Shown here: one piece after another, positions 52,528 through 62,200 of the stretch | Position numbering within the stretch: position 1 is the stretch's first letter | Layout: the number at the start of each line of letters is the position of its first letter | Origin: Christiangramia echinicola DSM 19838 | GTDB lineage: Bacteria > Bacteroidota > Bacteroidia > Flavobacteriales > Flavobacteriaceae | Direction: 5' to 3' | DNA: 64,000 nt | NCBI RefSeq assembly: GCF_000423065.1 | Contig: NZ_AUHG01000010.1 | Location: 806,001-870,000 of the forward strand | Made by a program: the position numbers and the translations under genes | The notes under the pieces: generated by a model | What the model was told of the DNA's origin: nothing | The model's input: only the letters and a program-made list of their open reading frames with translations | Databases searched by the model: none

Positions 52528-55005
52528 ATGAAGATCAGACTTTTCACCATTATGAGCTTACTGTTTGGGGTATTTGCATATGCTCAGACGGGAAGTATTA
52601 GCGGTACCATTACAGATGCTGCTACCGGGGAACCTTTACTGGGAACCAATATTGTAGTAAGAGGAACCAATACCGGAGCTTCTACTAACGAAAGTGGATA
52701 TTATAAATTAGATCTGGAGCCAGACGATTATACCATTGAGGTTTTCTTTATGGGGTATGAGACGCTTACCAGAGATATTACCATAGAATCTGGACAGGAC
52801 ATGACTATGGATTTTAGTTTGAATGCTTCTTCTTCTGTAATGGATGAAGTAGTTGTTTCAGCAAACAGAAGACCACAAAAAATAACCAAAGCACCTGCAA
52901 CAGTGAATGTGATTTCGGCTCAACAGATTGCCGATTTCCCTGGCCCTAATCCAGGTGAATTAGCAGCCAGGCAAAAAGGGGTGGATTTTGTAAGAACAGG
53001 TGTACAGGGAACCGGGATCAATATTCGGGGTTTTAATTCCGCCTTTAATTCTAAGAACCTGCAGGTGGAAGATGGTAGAATTTCGTCGTTAGTAGCTACA
53101 GGTTTGCCATTAGGATCTTTTACAACTATAACAAAAGAAGATATTGAAAGAGTCGAGATCATTCTTGGTCCAAATGCAGCTCTGTATGGGCCAAATGCTC
53201 ATAACGGACTGGTGAATACGCTTACCAAAGATCCACGAACTTCAGAGGGTTTAGATCTTGTTGTTGGAGCTGGTAACCAGAAGCAATTCACTGCTCGTGG
53301 TCGTTATGCGATGGAGGTAAATGATAAATTCGCTTTCAAAGTATGGGGTGAAAGAACGCAGGGAGAAGAATTTGAATATGTAGATTCTGTATATGTTGGT
53401 GAAACCGCATATAACGAATTAGATCTTGATAGAGACTTTTCAACTACAAAATATGGTGCAGCTACTTATTTCAGTTTTAATGAGACCAGTGATCTTATCG
53501 CTTCTTATGGTCACAGTAACAACTCGAACCTTGGTGTTACCAATGCCGGTAGAAACCAGATCAAGGACTGGTCTATAGATTACCTGCAGTTAAAATATGT
53601 TTCTCCACATTTCTATGGAAACCTTTACCATACCTGGAGTAAAACAGAGGATACTTACGCGATCAATCAGCGTACACAAAACTATGTTTCATTTATTAAT
53701 AATGGGTTTGCCGAAGAAGAAGCCAGAGCAAGATCATTCACCGAGCAGTGGTTTCCAATTGATGGAATTCCTGATGGTGGAATTAGTCTTCCAAGAGGAT
53801 CGGTATTTAAAGATGCGTCTAAAAGACTGAATGCTGAAGCACAGTACAATAATAATTTCGGGAACCTCACTTATGTGCTTGGAGCGCAATATCAAAAGGA
53901 TAATGCAGATTCCAAAGGAACTTACCTCCTTGACCAGGATGGTGGTATCGAGATAGACCAGGTTGGGGTATATGGACAACTTGAATATACTTTCGAGAAT
54001 GCCGGGCTTGACCTTCTTTTTGTAGGTAGATATGATGATCACGAGCTGTATGGAGGAAACTTTATTCCGAAAGCCGCGATCGTAAAGAACTTTGATTTCG
54101 GTAGTTTCAGACTTACTTATGGAAAAGGGATCGCCGCACCTTCAATTCTTAACCTTAGCGGAAATCTTTTTGGCGGTCTTGTGTTAGGAAATGGAGAAGG
54201 ATTTACCCTGGAAGATGGTACAGAAATTCCTGAACTAAAAGTTGAAACAATTAAATCCTGGGAAGTGGGATATAAAGGTAAGCTGTTTGGAGACAAGACT
54301 TTCTTCGAAGCAAACGCTTACTATAATCAATCTGAAGATTTCTTGAGTCCGTTGATCAATATTTCAGCAACGTCTCCTGTTGCCAGAAGAGGAAATACTC
54401 CAATTGGAGATCTTGTACCAGGTTCAGATGGGTCTTTTGTACTTACCTATCTTAACTTCGGGCAGGTGGATACTTATGGTGCAGATCTTGGTATTAACTA
54501 CTTCCTTAACGATAAGAACAGACTTTCTTTCAACTACTCATATTTCAATTATAGTCTGGATGAAAATGACCTTGCGAATGATGGAAATAGAGATGGGGTA
54601 GTATTAGAAAGCGAACTTCCTATAAATACTCCTAAGAATAAATTTGGGATTGGGTATTATTACACCGGATCAAAATTCTTCGGGTCTCTTTACGGAAGGT
54701 ACGTGCAGGAATATGATTTCTTTTCCGGGATAAATATCGCCGCTGAAACTCAGGATCTAAATGGAGATGGAGTGGATGATGTAATAGAAAATGCCAGGAA
54801 TGGTAGAACCTGGAACTATGGTCCGCTAGGAGGATTCTTCAACCTTGACTTGAATGTCGGCTACCACTTTAATGATAACTGGACTGTGGGAGTTTCTGTA
54901 ACTAATTTGCTGGATTCTGAAGTTAGACAGTTCGTAGCCTCCCCAGAAATAGGAAGACTATTCATGGTAGAGCTAAAATATCACCTGCCAATAGGAAATA
55001 AATAA
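52528..55005 (+). CDS. TonB-dependent receptor with carboxypeptidase-like domain
   Basis: The 825-residue protein has a signal peptide (ending YAQ, residue 20), a carboxypeptidase-regulatory-like domain (about 21-108), a plug with DEVVVSANRRPQKITKAPATV and GINIRGFNSAFNSKNLQV, then a barrel ending in MVELKYHLPIGNK. It is of the siderophore/vitamin-type shape rather than SusC, and no SusD is nearby. It would import a ligand for the hydrolases on either side. I saw only a weak -7 candidate (TAATTTCG at 52493). The next gene starts 21 bases after its stop. Confidence 0.88.
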   Translation: MKIRLFTIMSLLFGVFAYAQTGSISGTITDAATGEPLLGTNIVVRGTNTGASTNESGYYKLDLEPDDYTIEVFFMGYETLTRDITIESGQDMTMDFSLNASSSVMDEVVVSANRRPQKITKAPATVNVISAQQIADFPGPNPGELAARQKGVDFVRTGVQGTGINIRGFNSAFNSKNLQVEDGRISSLVATGLPLGSFTTITKEDIERVEIILGPNAALYGPNAHNGLVNTLTKDPRTSEGLDLVVGAGNQKQFTARGRYAMEVNDKFAFKVWGERTQGEEFEYVDSVYVGETAYNELDLDRDFSTTKYGAATYFSFNETSDLIASYGHSNNSNLGVTNAGRNQIKDWSIDYLQLKYVSPHFYGNLYHTWSKTEDTYAINQRTQNYVSFINNGFAEEEARARSFTEQWFPIDGIPDGGISLPRGSVFKDASKRLNAEAQYNNNFGNLTYVLGAQYQKDNADSKGTYLLDQDGGIEIDQVGVYGQLEYTFENAGLDLLFVGRYDDHELYGGNFIPKAAIVKNFDFGSFRLTYGKGIAAPSILNLSGNLFGGLVLGNGEGFTLEDGTEIPELKVETIKSWEVGYKGKLFGDKTFFEANAYYNQSEDFLSPLINISATSPVARRGNTPIGDLVPGSDGSFVLTYLNFGQVDTYGADLGINYFLNDKNRLSFNYSYFNYSLDENDLANDGNRDGVVLESELPINTPKNKFGIGYYYTGSKFFGSLYGRYVQEYDFFSGINIAAETQDLNGDGVDDVIENARNGRTWNYGPLGGFFNLDLNVGYHFNDNWTVGVSVTNLLDSEVRQFVASPEIGRLFMVELKYHLPIGNK

Positions 55006-55026
55006 GAATTAAATCCTGTAAGACAG

Positions 55027-55818
55027 ATGACCTGTAAAGCAGAATTAGACAACGGGATTAGCCTGGAGTATCTTGATCAGGGAGAAGGAGAAGTAGTTCT
55101 TCTTCTCCATGGATTGGGATCTACAAAAGCAGATTGGGATCTTCAAAAAGAAGCATTTTCAAAAGATTTCAGGATCATAGCCCCAGACCTTCGTGGGCAT
55201 GGGAATTCTTCCAAGCCTGAAGCAAAAGAAGCTTATGGAGTTTCATTATGTGCAGAAGACATGAAGCTGCTTTTAGATAAACTAAGCATTTCAAAATGTA
55301 TAGTAGTAGGGTTTTCTATGGGTGGAGCGGTAGCTTTTGAAATGGCTACAGCTTATAGTGACCTGATCTCCAGAATGGTCATTGTAAATACAGCACCAGA
55401 CTTTAATGCACTGGGGAAAATGGGAAACCAGATGATCAAAGAGCGCACAGAAATGCTGAGATCTCAAGGTATGGAAGCCATGGCTAGAAAAGTAGCCGAA
55501 GGCATGTTCCCGGAGGAAGATCAGGCGGAGCTAAGGAAAGCCTTTTACCAAAGGGGCAGCGGTAATGACCTGGAAGCTTATTATAATTCATTTATCACAT
55601 TGATGAACTGGGGAATTGGGGACAAGATAAGATCTATTGAAATTCCCACTCTTGTAGTTGCTTCAGACCTGGATTATACTCCAATCTCCTTAAAAGAATC
55701 TTATACTTCAAAAATGAAAAATGCTAAACTGGAGATCATTAATAATTCCAGGCATGGTGTGACCATGGATCAGCCAGAGCAATTTAATAAAGCAGTTTTA
55801 AAATTCTTTAGATCATGA
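55027..55818 (+). CDS. Cytosolic alpha/beta hydrolase
   Basis: The 263-residue enzyme has no signal peptide. It has LLHGLGSTKADW near 27-38, nucleophile S97 in GFSMGG, an aspartate in ASDLDYTPIS and histidine in NNSRHGVTMDQP. The shape is that of small esterases or 3-oxoadipate-enol-lactonase relatives. It lies 21 bases after the TonB receptor and its stop overlaps the 3-hydroxybutyrate dehydrogenase start by four bases, so it probably supplies that enzyme's substrate. Confidence 0.86.
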   Translation: MTCKAELDNGISLEYLDQGEGEVVLLLHGLGSTKADWDLQKEAFSKDFRIIAPDLRGHGNSSKPEAKEAYGVSLCAEDMKLLLDKLSISKCIVVGFSMGGAVAFEMATAYSDLISRMVIVNTAPDFNALGKMGNQMIKERTEMLRSQGMEAMARKVAEGMFPEEDQAELRKAFYQRGSGNDLEAYYNSFITLMNWGIGDKIRSIEIPTLVVASDLDYTPISLKESYTSKMKNAKLEIINNSRHGVTMDQPEQFNKAVLKFFRS

Positions 55819-56585
55819 AAAAAGTTGCACTGATAACGGGGAGTACTAGCGGGATAGGAAAATCTATCGCCATCGCTTTTGCTGAATCCGGTTATGATAT
55901 TATGTTTCATGGGCTGGAAAAAAATGGACCCGAGATTGCAGCAAAGATCGGGGAAGAGTATTCGGTAAAAACTGATTTTTCAAACGCTAATTTAAAAGAT
56001 CAGGAGGCGATTAATATTCTAATCGCTGAGACTATAAAAGAATTCGGGAAAATTGATATTCTTATCAATAATGCCGGGATTCAATATGTATCAAAGGTGG
56101 AAGAATTTCCTCTGGATAAGTGGAATGATATCATTGCTATAAACCTTACTTCAGCCTTCGTTGCTTCAAGAGCGGTCTGGCCTTCTATGAAAAAGAATGG
56201 TTTTGGCAGGATCATTAACATTTCTTCTGTCCATGGAATTAGGGCTTCCGAATATAAATCGGCTTATGTTTCCGCGAAGCATGGAGTTATTGGACTAACA
56301 AAGGTACTTGGGCTTGAGGGTGCTGCAGATAATATTACCTGTAACGCTATTTGTCCCGGTTATGTGAAGACCCCGTTAGTAGAAGGGCAAATAAAGGACC
56401 AGGCTAAAGCTCATGGTCTTTCCGAAGAAGAAGTAATAAAACAGGTCATGCTTAAAAAGCAGGCCGTAAAAGAATTTATACCGGAAAAAAAGATAGCCGA
56501 ATTAGCTCTTTTTCTAGCTAAGGAAGATTCTTCAGCGATCACTGGTTCGGCTTATGTGCTGGATGGTGGCTGGAGTGCACAGTAA
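55815..56585 (+). CDS. 3-hydroxybutyrate dehydrogenase (SDR family)
   Basis: The 256-residue short-chain dehydrogenase has TGSTSGIGKSIA (8-19), NNAG (85-88), and the catalytic S138, Y151 and K155. The segments SVHGIRASEYKSAYVSAKHG and CNAICPGYVKTPLVEGQI, and the overall length, match D-3-hydroxybutyrate dehydrogenases, which oxidise 3-hydroxybutyrate to acetoacetate with NAD. The sequence alone does not exclude another hydroxyacid. It ends the cluster and a hairpin terminator follows. Confidence 0.86.
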   Translation: MKKVALITGSTSGIGKSIAIAFAESGYDIMFHGLEKNGPEIAAKIGEEYSVKTDFSNANLKDQEAINILIAETIKEFGKIDILINNAGIQYVSKVEEFPLDKWNDIIAINLTSAFVASRAVWPSMKKNGFGRIINISSVHGIRASEYKSAYVSAKHGVIGLTKVLGLEGAADNITCNAICPGYVKTPLVEGQIKDQAKAHGLSEEEVIKQVMLKKQAVKEFIPEKKIAELALFLAKEDSSAITGSAYVLDGGWSAQ

Positions 56586-56604
56586 ATTTTATAGTTTGTA
56601 GGGT

Positions 56605-56637
56605 AATAGGCAGGGTAAATGATTTATCCTGCCTATT
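56605..56637 (+). terminator. Terminator after the 3-hydroxybutyrate dehydrogenase gene
   Basis: The stem AATAGGCAGG/CCTGCCTATT is 10 pairs long. The T-run after it is weak (TTCATTATTA). Confidence 0.6.
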
Positions 56638-56669
56638 TCATTATTAGTTAAAATGAAGTAAAAAGCTGT

Positions 56670-56698
56670 TGCAACATCGGGATTCCCAATATCTTCGC
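56670..56698 (+). promoter_or_regulatory. Probable promoter of the metallophosphoesterase gene
   Basis: TTG at 56670-56672, 18 bases, then TATCTTCG (one mismatch to TAnnTTTG) lie just before the ATG at 56713. Confidence 0.4.
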
Positions 56699-56712
56699 AA
56701 AAAATTGTAATA

Positions 56713-57939
56713 ATGCGTTGGTTAATTCTCGCAGCGATCTATCTAGTCGTTGATCTATATGCTTATCAGGCTTTAAGAGTATTCACTAAGAATATCTGGG
56801 TTGCTGTGATCTACTTCATCATCTCAGCTATAGTAATAGGTAATTTATTTTATCAGTTTAACCAGCCTTCACCAAATGATGGTTTTGGCGGGGGACGTGG
56901 TTATGCTATTGGTATTTTCCTGGCTTTTTTCGTCGGAAAAATCGTCTTGTCTATAGTTATGCTGGGAGAAGATATAGTAAGAGTCCCTATCGCAGGTATT
57001 GAGAAAATATTTGGTTCTTCTGAAAGTTTTGATATGCCTTCCCGAAGAAAATTTATTAGCACGATCGCTCTAGGATTGGCGGCAATTCCCTTTGCCGGTC
57101 TGCTATATGGAATGTATAAAGGACGTTATAATTTCCGTGTATTAAAATACACGCTTTATTTTGAAGATCTGCCCGATGCTTTTGATGGTTATAGAATTAG
57201 CCAGATAAGTGATGTACATAGCGGTAGTTTTGATAATAAGAACAAGATCCAGTATGGAGTGGATTTACTGAAAGAACAGGATAGCGATATGGTTGTTTTT
57301 ACCGGAGATCTTGTTAATAATAAGGCTTCAGAAATGGAAGACTGGAAAGATCTTTTTTCTGAAGTTAAGGCACGAGATGGAGTATTTTCTATTCTGGGAA
57401 ACCACGATTATGGTGATTACCACAACTGGGAAAGCGCAACTGCCAAAACAGAGAATCTTGACAAGCTGAAACAAACCCATGCTGAAATGGGATGGGACCT
57501 TATGCTAAATGAAAATCGATTTATTGAAAAAGGTGGTCAGCGTATAGCGTTGGTTGGAGTAGAGAACTGGGGTGCCGGCGGATTCAAAAAAGCCGGTGAC
57601 CTCGAAAAAGCAGGGGAAGGCGTAGATGAAAATGATTTTAAGATCCTGCTAAGCCATGACCCTTCGCATTGGGAGCAGGAGGTGAAAAAGCATCCTAAAA
57701 AATATCATTTAACTATGAGCGGGCATACCCACGGAATGCAATTCGGGATCGAGATCCCGGGTTGGTTTAAATGGAGTCCTGTTCAATATCGTTATAAACA
57801 CTGGGCTGGTATTTATGAGGAAGCCGGAAGGTATATTAATGTAAACCGTGGATTTGGCTTTTTGGCCTATCCCGGGCGAGTGGGAATCTGGCCAGAAATT
57901 AGTGTTATAGAACTGAAAAAAGGTTCGAAACCCGCATAA
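56713..57939 (+). CDS. Membrane-anchored metallophosphoesterase
   Basis: The 408-residue protein has an N-terminal block of three to four membrane segments (about 1-20, 28-48, 65-88, 115-132). A calcineurin-like phosphoesterase domain follows with all metal motifs: ISDVHSG near 163-169, GDLVNNK, GNHDYGD and SGHTHGMQ. The family (YkuE-like) hydrolyses phosphoesters or pyrophosphates, some on lipids, on the outer face of the membrane. The substrate is unknown. It is a single gene. Confidence 0.86.
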   Translation: MRWLILAAIYLVVDLYAYQALRVFTKNIWVAVIYFIISAIVIGNLFYQFNQPSPNDGFGGGRGYAIGIFLAFFVGKIVLSIVMLGEDIVRVPIAGIEKIFGSSESFDMPSRRKFISTIALGLAAIPFAGLLYGMYKGRYNFRVLKYTLYFEDLPDAFDGYRISQISDVHSGSFDNKNKIQYGVDLLKEQDSDMVVFTGDLVNNKASEMEDWKDLFSEVKARDGVFSILGNHDYGDYHNWESATAKTENLDKLKQTHAEMGWDLMLNENRFIEKGGQRIALVGVENWGAGGFKKAGDLEKAGEGVDENDFKILLSHDPSHWEQEVKKHPKKYHLTMSGHTHGMQFGIEIPGWFKWSPVQYRYKHWAGIYEEAGRYINVNRGFGFLAYPGRVGIWPEISVIELKKGSKPA

Positions 57940-58013
57940 TTACAAGAATTTCCTATATTTGATAAAGCTGGCATAAGTGGTGTTAACCATGAGCTAAAAA
58001 TAAATCCTGAGTT

Positions 58014-58310
58014 ATGTCAAAATTTGGTGAATTAGTAGACTTAAATATTCCCGTTCTTCTGGACTTTTACACAGAGTGGAATGACGCTTCTGTGGCTATG
58101 CATCCGGTTCTAAGAGATGTAGCTGCGGCATTGGGAGACAAGGCGAAAGTTATTAAAATTGATGTGGATAAGAATTCCCAACTGGCCGAGGCCCTTCGCG
58201 TTAAAGGTCTTCCTACGTTAATGATCTATAAGTCTGGTGAGATGAAGTGGAGGCATAGTGGCGAGCAGGATGCCAATACTTTGATCGGGTTGCTTAAAGA
58301 ACATCTTTAA
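58014..58310 (+). CDS. Thioredoxin-fold protein lacking the CxxC pair
   Basis: The 98-residue protein has the thioredoxin layout: VLLDFYTEW near 14-22, KVIKIDVDKN, the cis-proline GLPTLMIYKSGE near 67-78. Where WCGPC should stand it reads WNDAS (22-26), and there is no cysteine anywhere. It therefore cannot reduce disulfides. It may be a chaperone- or scaffold-like relative; the flavobacterial family seems to keep this form. Its end overlaps the convergent deacetylase gene by 17 bases. Confidence 0.83.
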   Translation: MSKFGELVDLNIPVLLDFYTEWNDASVAMHPVLRDVAAALGDKAKVIKIDVDKNSQLAEALRVKGLPTLMIYKSGEMKWRHSGEQDANTLIGLLKEHL

Positions 58311-58986
58311 GACTTCTGAATTCCAGGCCTTTTTCTTTATAATATTCTAAAATTTTCGGAAGGATGATCTTCAGGTTGTCCCATGCCTTTGTGCTGTCGT
58401 GTAAAACTATGGTGCTACCGGTGGTGGCGTTTTTAATAATATTTTGAAAACATTTTTCTGCGGAAAACTCCCTGTCATAATCCCCGCTTATCACATCCCA
58501 CATTACAATTTTTAATCCTGCTTTTTTAATCTGCCTGGCCTGTGAGTTTTTAATTCTGCCGTAAGGAGGACGAAAAAGTTTGAAGTTTGGAGTTTGGAGT
58601 TCGGGGTTTAATGTTTCAGGTTTATTGTTTAGAGGTTGTTTTCCTGTATTGTTCATTATCTCCTCTGCCTTCAAAGCATTCTCTATATACTCCGAAGTTG
58701 AAGTGTTCCAGCCGTTGAGGTGATTGTAAGTGTGATTTCCTATAGCATGACCATCAGAAAGTAGTCTGTTGAAAATATCCGGATATTTTCGAACATTATC
58801 ACCAATGCAGAAAAAGCTGGCTTTCGCATTATATTTTTTTAATGTATCCAGTACCCATGGAGTGACTTCAGGTACAGGACCGTCATCAAAAGTGAGATAA
58901 ATGGCACTCTTATTCCCGACTTTTGAAATCCTTTCTGGATATAGAGCTTTTAACAGCGAAGGATATTTCGGAAGGAATAGTTTCAT
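58294..58986 (-). CDS. Polysaccharide deacetylase with in-frame repeat insertion
   Basis: The 230-residue protein is a NodB-type carbohydrate esterase: TFDDGP at 32-37 (catalytic and metal aspartates), HTYNH at 85-89 (metal histidines), FRPPYGR at 138-144, WDVISGDYD, and VLHDS near the end. It removes acetyl groups from N-acetylglucosamine in peptidoglycan or another polysaccharide. Residues about 118-135, just before FRPPYG, are a Pro/Asn-rich stretch (NKPETLNPELQTPNF) with repetitive DNA under it; it looks inserted. No signal peptide is evident. Confidence 0.87.
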   Translation of the reverse strand: MKLFLPKYPSLLKALYPERISKVGNKSAIYLTFDDGPVPEVTPWVLDTLKKYNAKASFFCIGDNVRKYPDIFNRLLSDGHAIGNHTYNHLNGWNTSTSEYIENALKAEEIMNNTGKQPLNNKPETLNPELQTPNFKLFRPPYGRIKNSQARQIKKAGLKIVMWDVISGDYDREFSAEKCFQNIIKNATTGSTIVLHDSTKAWDNLKIILPKILEYYKEKGLEFRSLKDVL

Positions 58987-59007
58987 GGATAATTTTCATA
59001 ATCTCTT

Positions 59008-59082
59008 AGAGACCCTGAATCAAGTTCAGGGTGACGATTTTCATACTTTAATTTATGTCTTGCTGAACTTGTTTCAGAATCT
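59008..59082. repeat. CTGAAC/GTTCAG repeat element, copy 4
   Basis: The left half AGAGACCCTGAATCAAGTTC plus AGGGTGACG faces a degenerate right half TTGCTGAACTTGTTTCAGAATC. It lies in the gap between deacetylase and DUF2723 genes. Confidence 0.75.
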
Positions 59083-59177
59083 AAACTTAATATTTTTGAA
59101 TTTGATACCCAAGTCTAAGATGTCACTGCTAAATACTCATATTACATACATTTCAATCCTAGTATAATTCAACTAAA

Positions 59178-59248
59178 GAGAGACCCTGAAACGAGTTCAG
59201 TGTGACGTTTCCAGTGTCTTCGTCATGCTGAACTTGATTCAGCATATC
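59178..59248. repeat. CTGAAC/GTTCAG repeat element, copy 5
   Basis: GAGAGACCCTGAAACGAGTT plus CAGTGTGACG on the left and CGTCATGCTGAACTTGATTC plus AGCATATC on the right. It lies 95 bases from copy 4, in the same gap (58987-59263), which holds nothing else. Confidence 0.8.
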
Positions 59249-59263
59249 ACTTCTCACTTCTAG

Positions 59264-62200
59264 TTACTCTTCAACCGAATCCAGAGCTGAGGAATCTATG
59301 TTTGTCTCCACAGGTGTCGCACCATCGAGAGCTTCCAGAATTTCTTGTTGAGGAGATTTCGTATCAGCATCGATCTCTTCATCCTCTCTATAGAAATGTC
59401 TGAATAGCTTCAAATAATTATTGAACTCTTCGGCTTTCTTCTGAGCTGTTTCCCGATCCTCATAAACCATCATCATATCTACCAATCCTCGATAACGTTC
59501 CATATCGGTTATGATCTCATCTGCATATCTGTATTGGCGATCAACCTCCCATTCACTAAAGAATTCCAGGTTTTCCTGATATTTTCTAGCAACCTTTTCC
59601 CAGATCTCTCTGGCTTTTGCCGGTTTATTTACTTCATAATAACCGGTAATAAATGGCTCCAGTAAAGTATAATATTCAAAATGCTCTACCGGCATATGTT
59701 TCATTCCAAGATCAAGGATCTCTTCTGCATGAATAGTATCGCCTTCATTTAAAAGATTTTCGGTCAATCTTGCCAGGTTGCTTCTATAAGTGATCGAGTT
59801 TTTACGGGTTTCAGGATCATGGTAAATATCATCAGATCCCATATTACCCCAATCCCAGTTCTTAACGATGTTATACATCTTCTCTGTATTCACCCTGCCC
59901 ATATCGAACGGATTTCTTGGATTCAACGGAGTTCTGATCGGTACCAATTTATATGTAACTCCTTCCAGTTGAAGATAGTCTTTCATCCATAAGTAATCTT
60001 CATCACCAAAACTTCCTCCGGTGAAATAGATTGGCCTTTCCCAATTATTGTTCGCTAGTATATCCAGCATTAATAGTCGGTTCTTATAAAGTATCTGGTC
60101 TCCAATCGCAATATCAATATGATCAACGATTTGATCAGCTTCAGACCTGTCTACGATATTGTTTTCAAGAACCGTCTGCTTATCTACAGGGATCCTAACA
60201 TATCTAGACGGGAAAGTATTAATGAAAGATCCACTTTGTAATTCGGCCTGGGTGCGAGGATCTTCATTCTCTATATAATTCATCCAGGTGCCAATAGGAA
60301 TGGTATCCTGAGTCACCTCACGCAAGAATATAGCGTCATTTTTACCATTGTAGAAGTCATTTTCCAGCTGCGAAGGCAAAGCATCACTTTCGAAGGCTTT
60401 ACGCTTCATCTGGTCAATATACCAGTCGGTAGCTAACAGGCTGGTATTAACGATTCGTACATCAGTTCTATATTTTTCTACCTGTTGTACATACCATAGC
60501 GCGAAAGTATCATTATCACCTATAGTAAATAATATTCCATTTTCGTCTACTGAATCCAGGTACATCCGGGCCATGGTTAAAGCAGTATCTCTTCCGGAAC
60601 GATCATGATCATCCCAGTTTTCTGAAGCTAATAAAACGGGCACGCACAATAAACTCGCGGCAATAACCACCGGAGCGGCAATTTTCGGACTAATTACACT
60701 TCTAAGTTTATCGAATAAAGCATAAACTCCAAAGCCTATCCAGATGGCAAATACGTAGAATGAACCAACAAGGGCATAATCCCTTTCACGAGGTTCAAAT
60801 GGGCGTTCGTTCAGGTATATTTTTAAGGCAATTCCCGTAAACAGGAAAAATACCATTAGCACCCAGAAATTCTTTTTATCTCTTTTTAAATGGAAAACCA
60901 GGCCTATCAATCCGAGGATGAAAGGAAGGAAGAAATAAGTATTTCGGGCTTTGTTGTCTTTTGCGTCTGAAGGCAGGTTGTCCTGACTCCCAATATGCAT
61001 TTCATCAATAAAATCTATTCCACTTATCCAGTTACCGTGCAGATCGGTGTATTTTCCCTGAATATCATCCTGGCGCCCGGTGAAATTCCACATAAAATAT
61101 CTCCAGTACATGTAGCCAATCTGGTACTCCAGTAAATAACCAATATTTTCGGCAAAAGTTGGTTTTTCTATATCTAAATACTCACTGAATTGCTTCAGGA
61201 AATTATGGTAATCTTCCATATCTCGTTCTCCTCGTGAGAACTGAGTTTTAAACTGGTTGACAGCTTGTAGTAGTCTGTCTTCACCCTGATATTCAGCCTT
61301 TATTTTGAAATCCAGCGGACCGGTAAATTCCATATAATTTACCGCATGTTCTGTACTCCACATACGTGGAAGTACTGCCTTGTGGTCATCATCAAGATTT
61401 TGCTTGGCATTTTTGTAATCGTTGACGATCACATATTTTCCTAGCTCTTCGTCTTTTTCGTATTTCGGTTTAGCATCTTCGTAAGGATTTTCAGGATCAA
61501 GACCAGAGTACATTTCAGACCATTGCGGGCCGAAGAACAGGTGGGTTTCCCCATATTGCTCACGGTTATAGTAGGCAAGTAATTCTCGGGCATTATCAGG
61601 ACTGTTCTCGTTGATCACCGTAGGAGCATTACTTCTTATAGGCAGCATTACCCAACTTGAGAATCCTACTAAAACAAATAAGATGCAGAGTAGGAGTGTG
61701 TTATATTTGTAAAGATTCTTCTTTCTGGTGTAGTTAATCAGGTAGTAAAAAGCAGCTACGATAACCAGAAAGGCTACTACCGTACCGGTATTAAATGGCA
61801 TTCCCAGGTTGTTCGTAAAGAACAATTCTGAAGCTGAGAAGAATGTTAGGGTGTAGGGCAGGAGTAATTTGAAAATGAACATCAAAACGGCCACTACAAC
61901 CACATTGGCGATAAGAAAATTCTTAACGGTTACCTCTTTATAATTCTTAAAGAAATACAGGAATCCAATTGCAGGTAATGTAAGTAATCCCATAAAGTGA
62001 ACTCCAAAGGAAAGTCCGATGACTAAAGAAATTAATATGATCCAGCGGTTCCCTCTGGGAGTGAACATGTCCCGTTCCCATTTAAGGCCTAAATAGAACA
62101 TGACCGACATAAAGCAGGCAGCCATAGCATAAACTTCAGCTTCCACTGCATTGAACCAGAAGCTGTCTGTAAAAGTGAATGCCAGAGAGCCTACTAAAGA

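Noticed and set aside
58987..59263. CRISPR array suggested by regularly spaced repeats
   Set aside because: Only two imperfect palindromic copies with unequal spacing and no cas genes; they belong to the dispersed repeat family.
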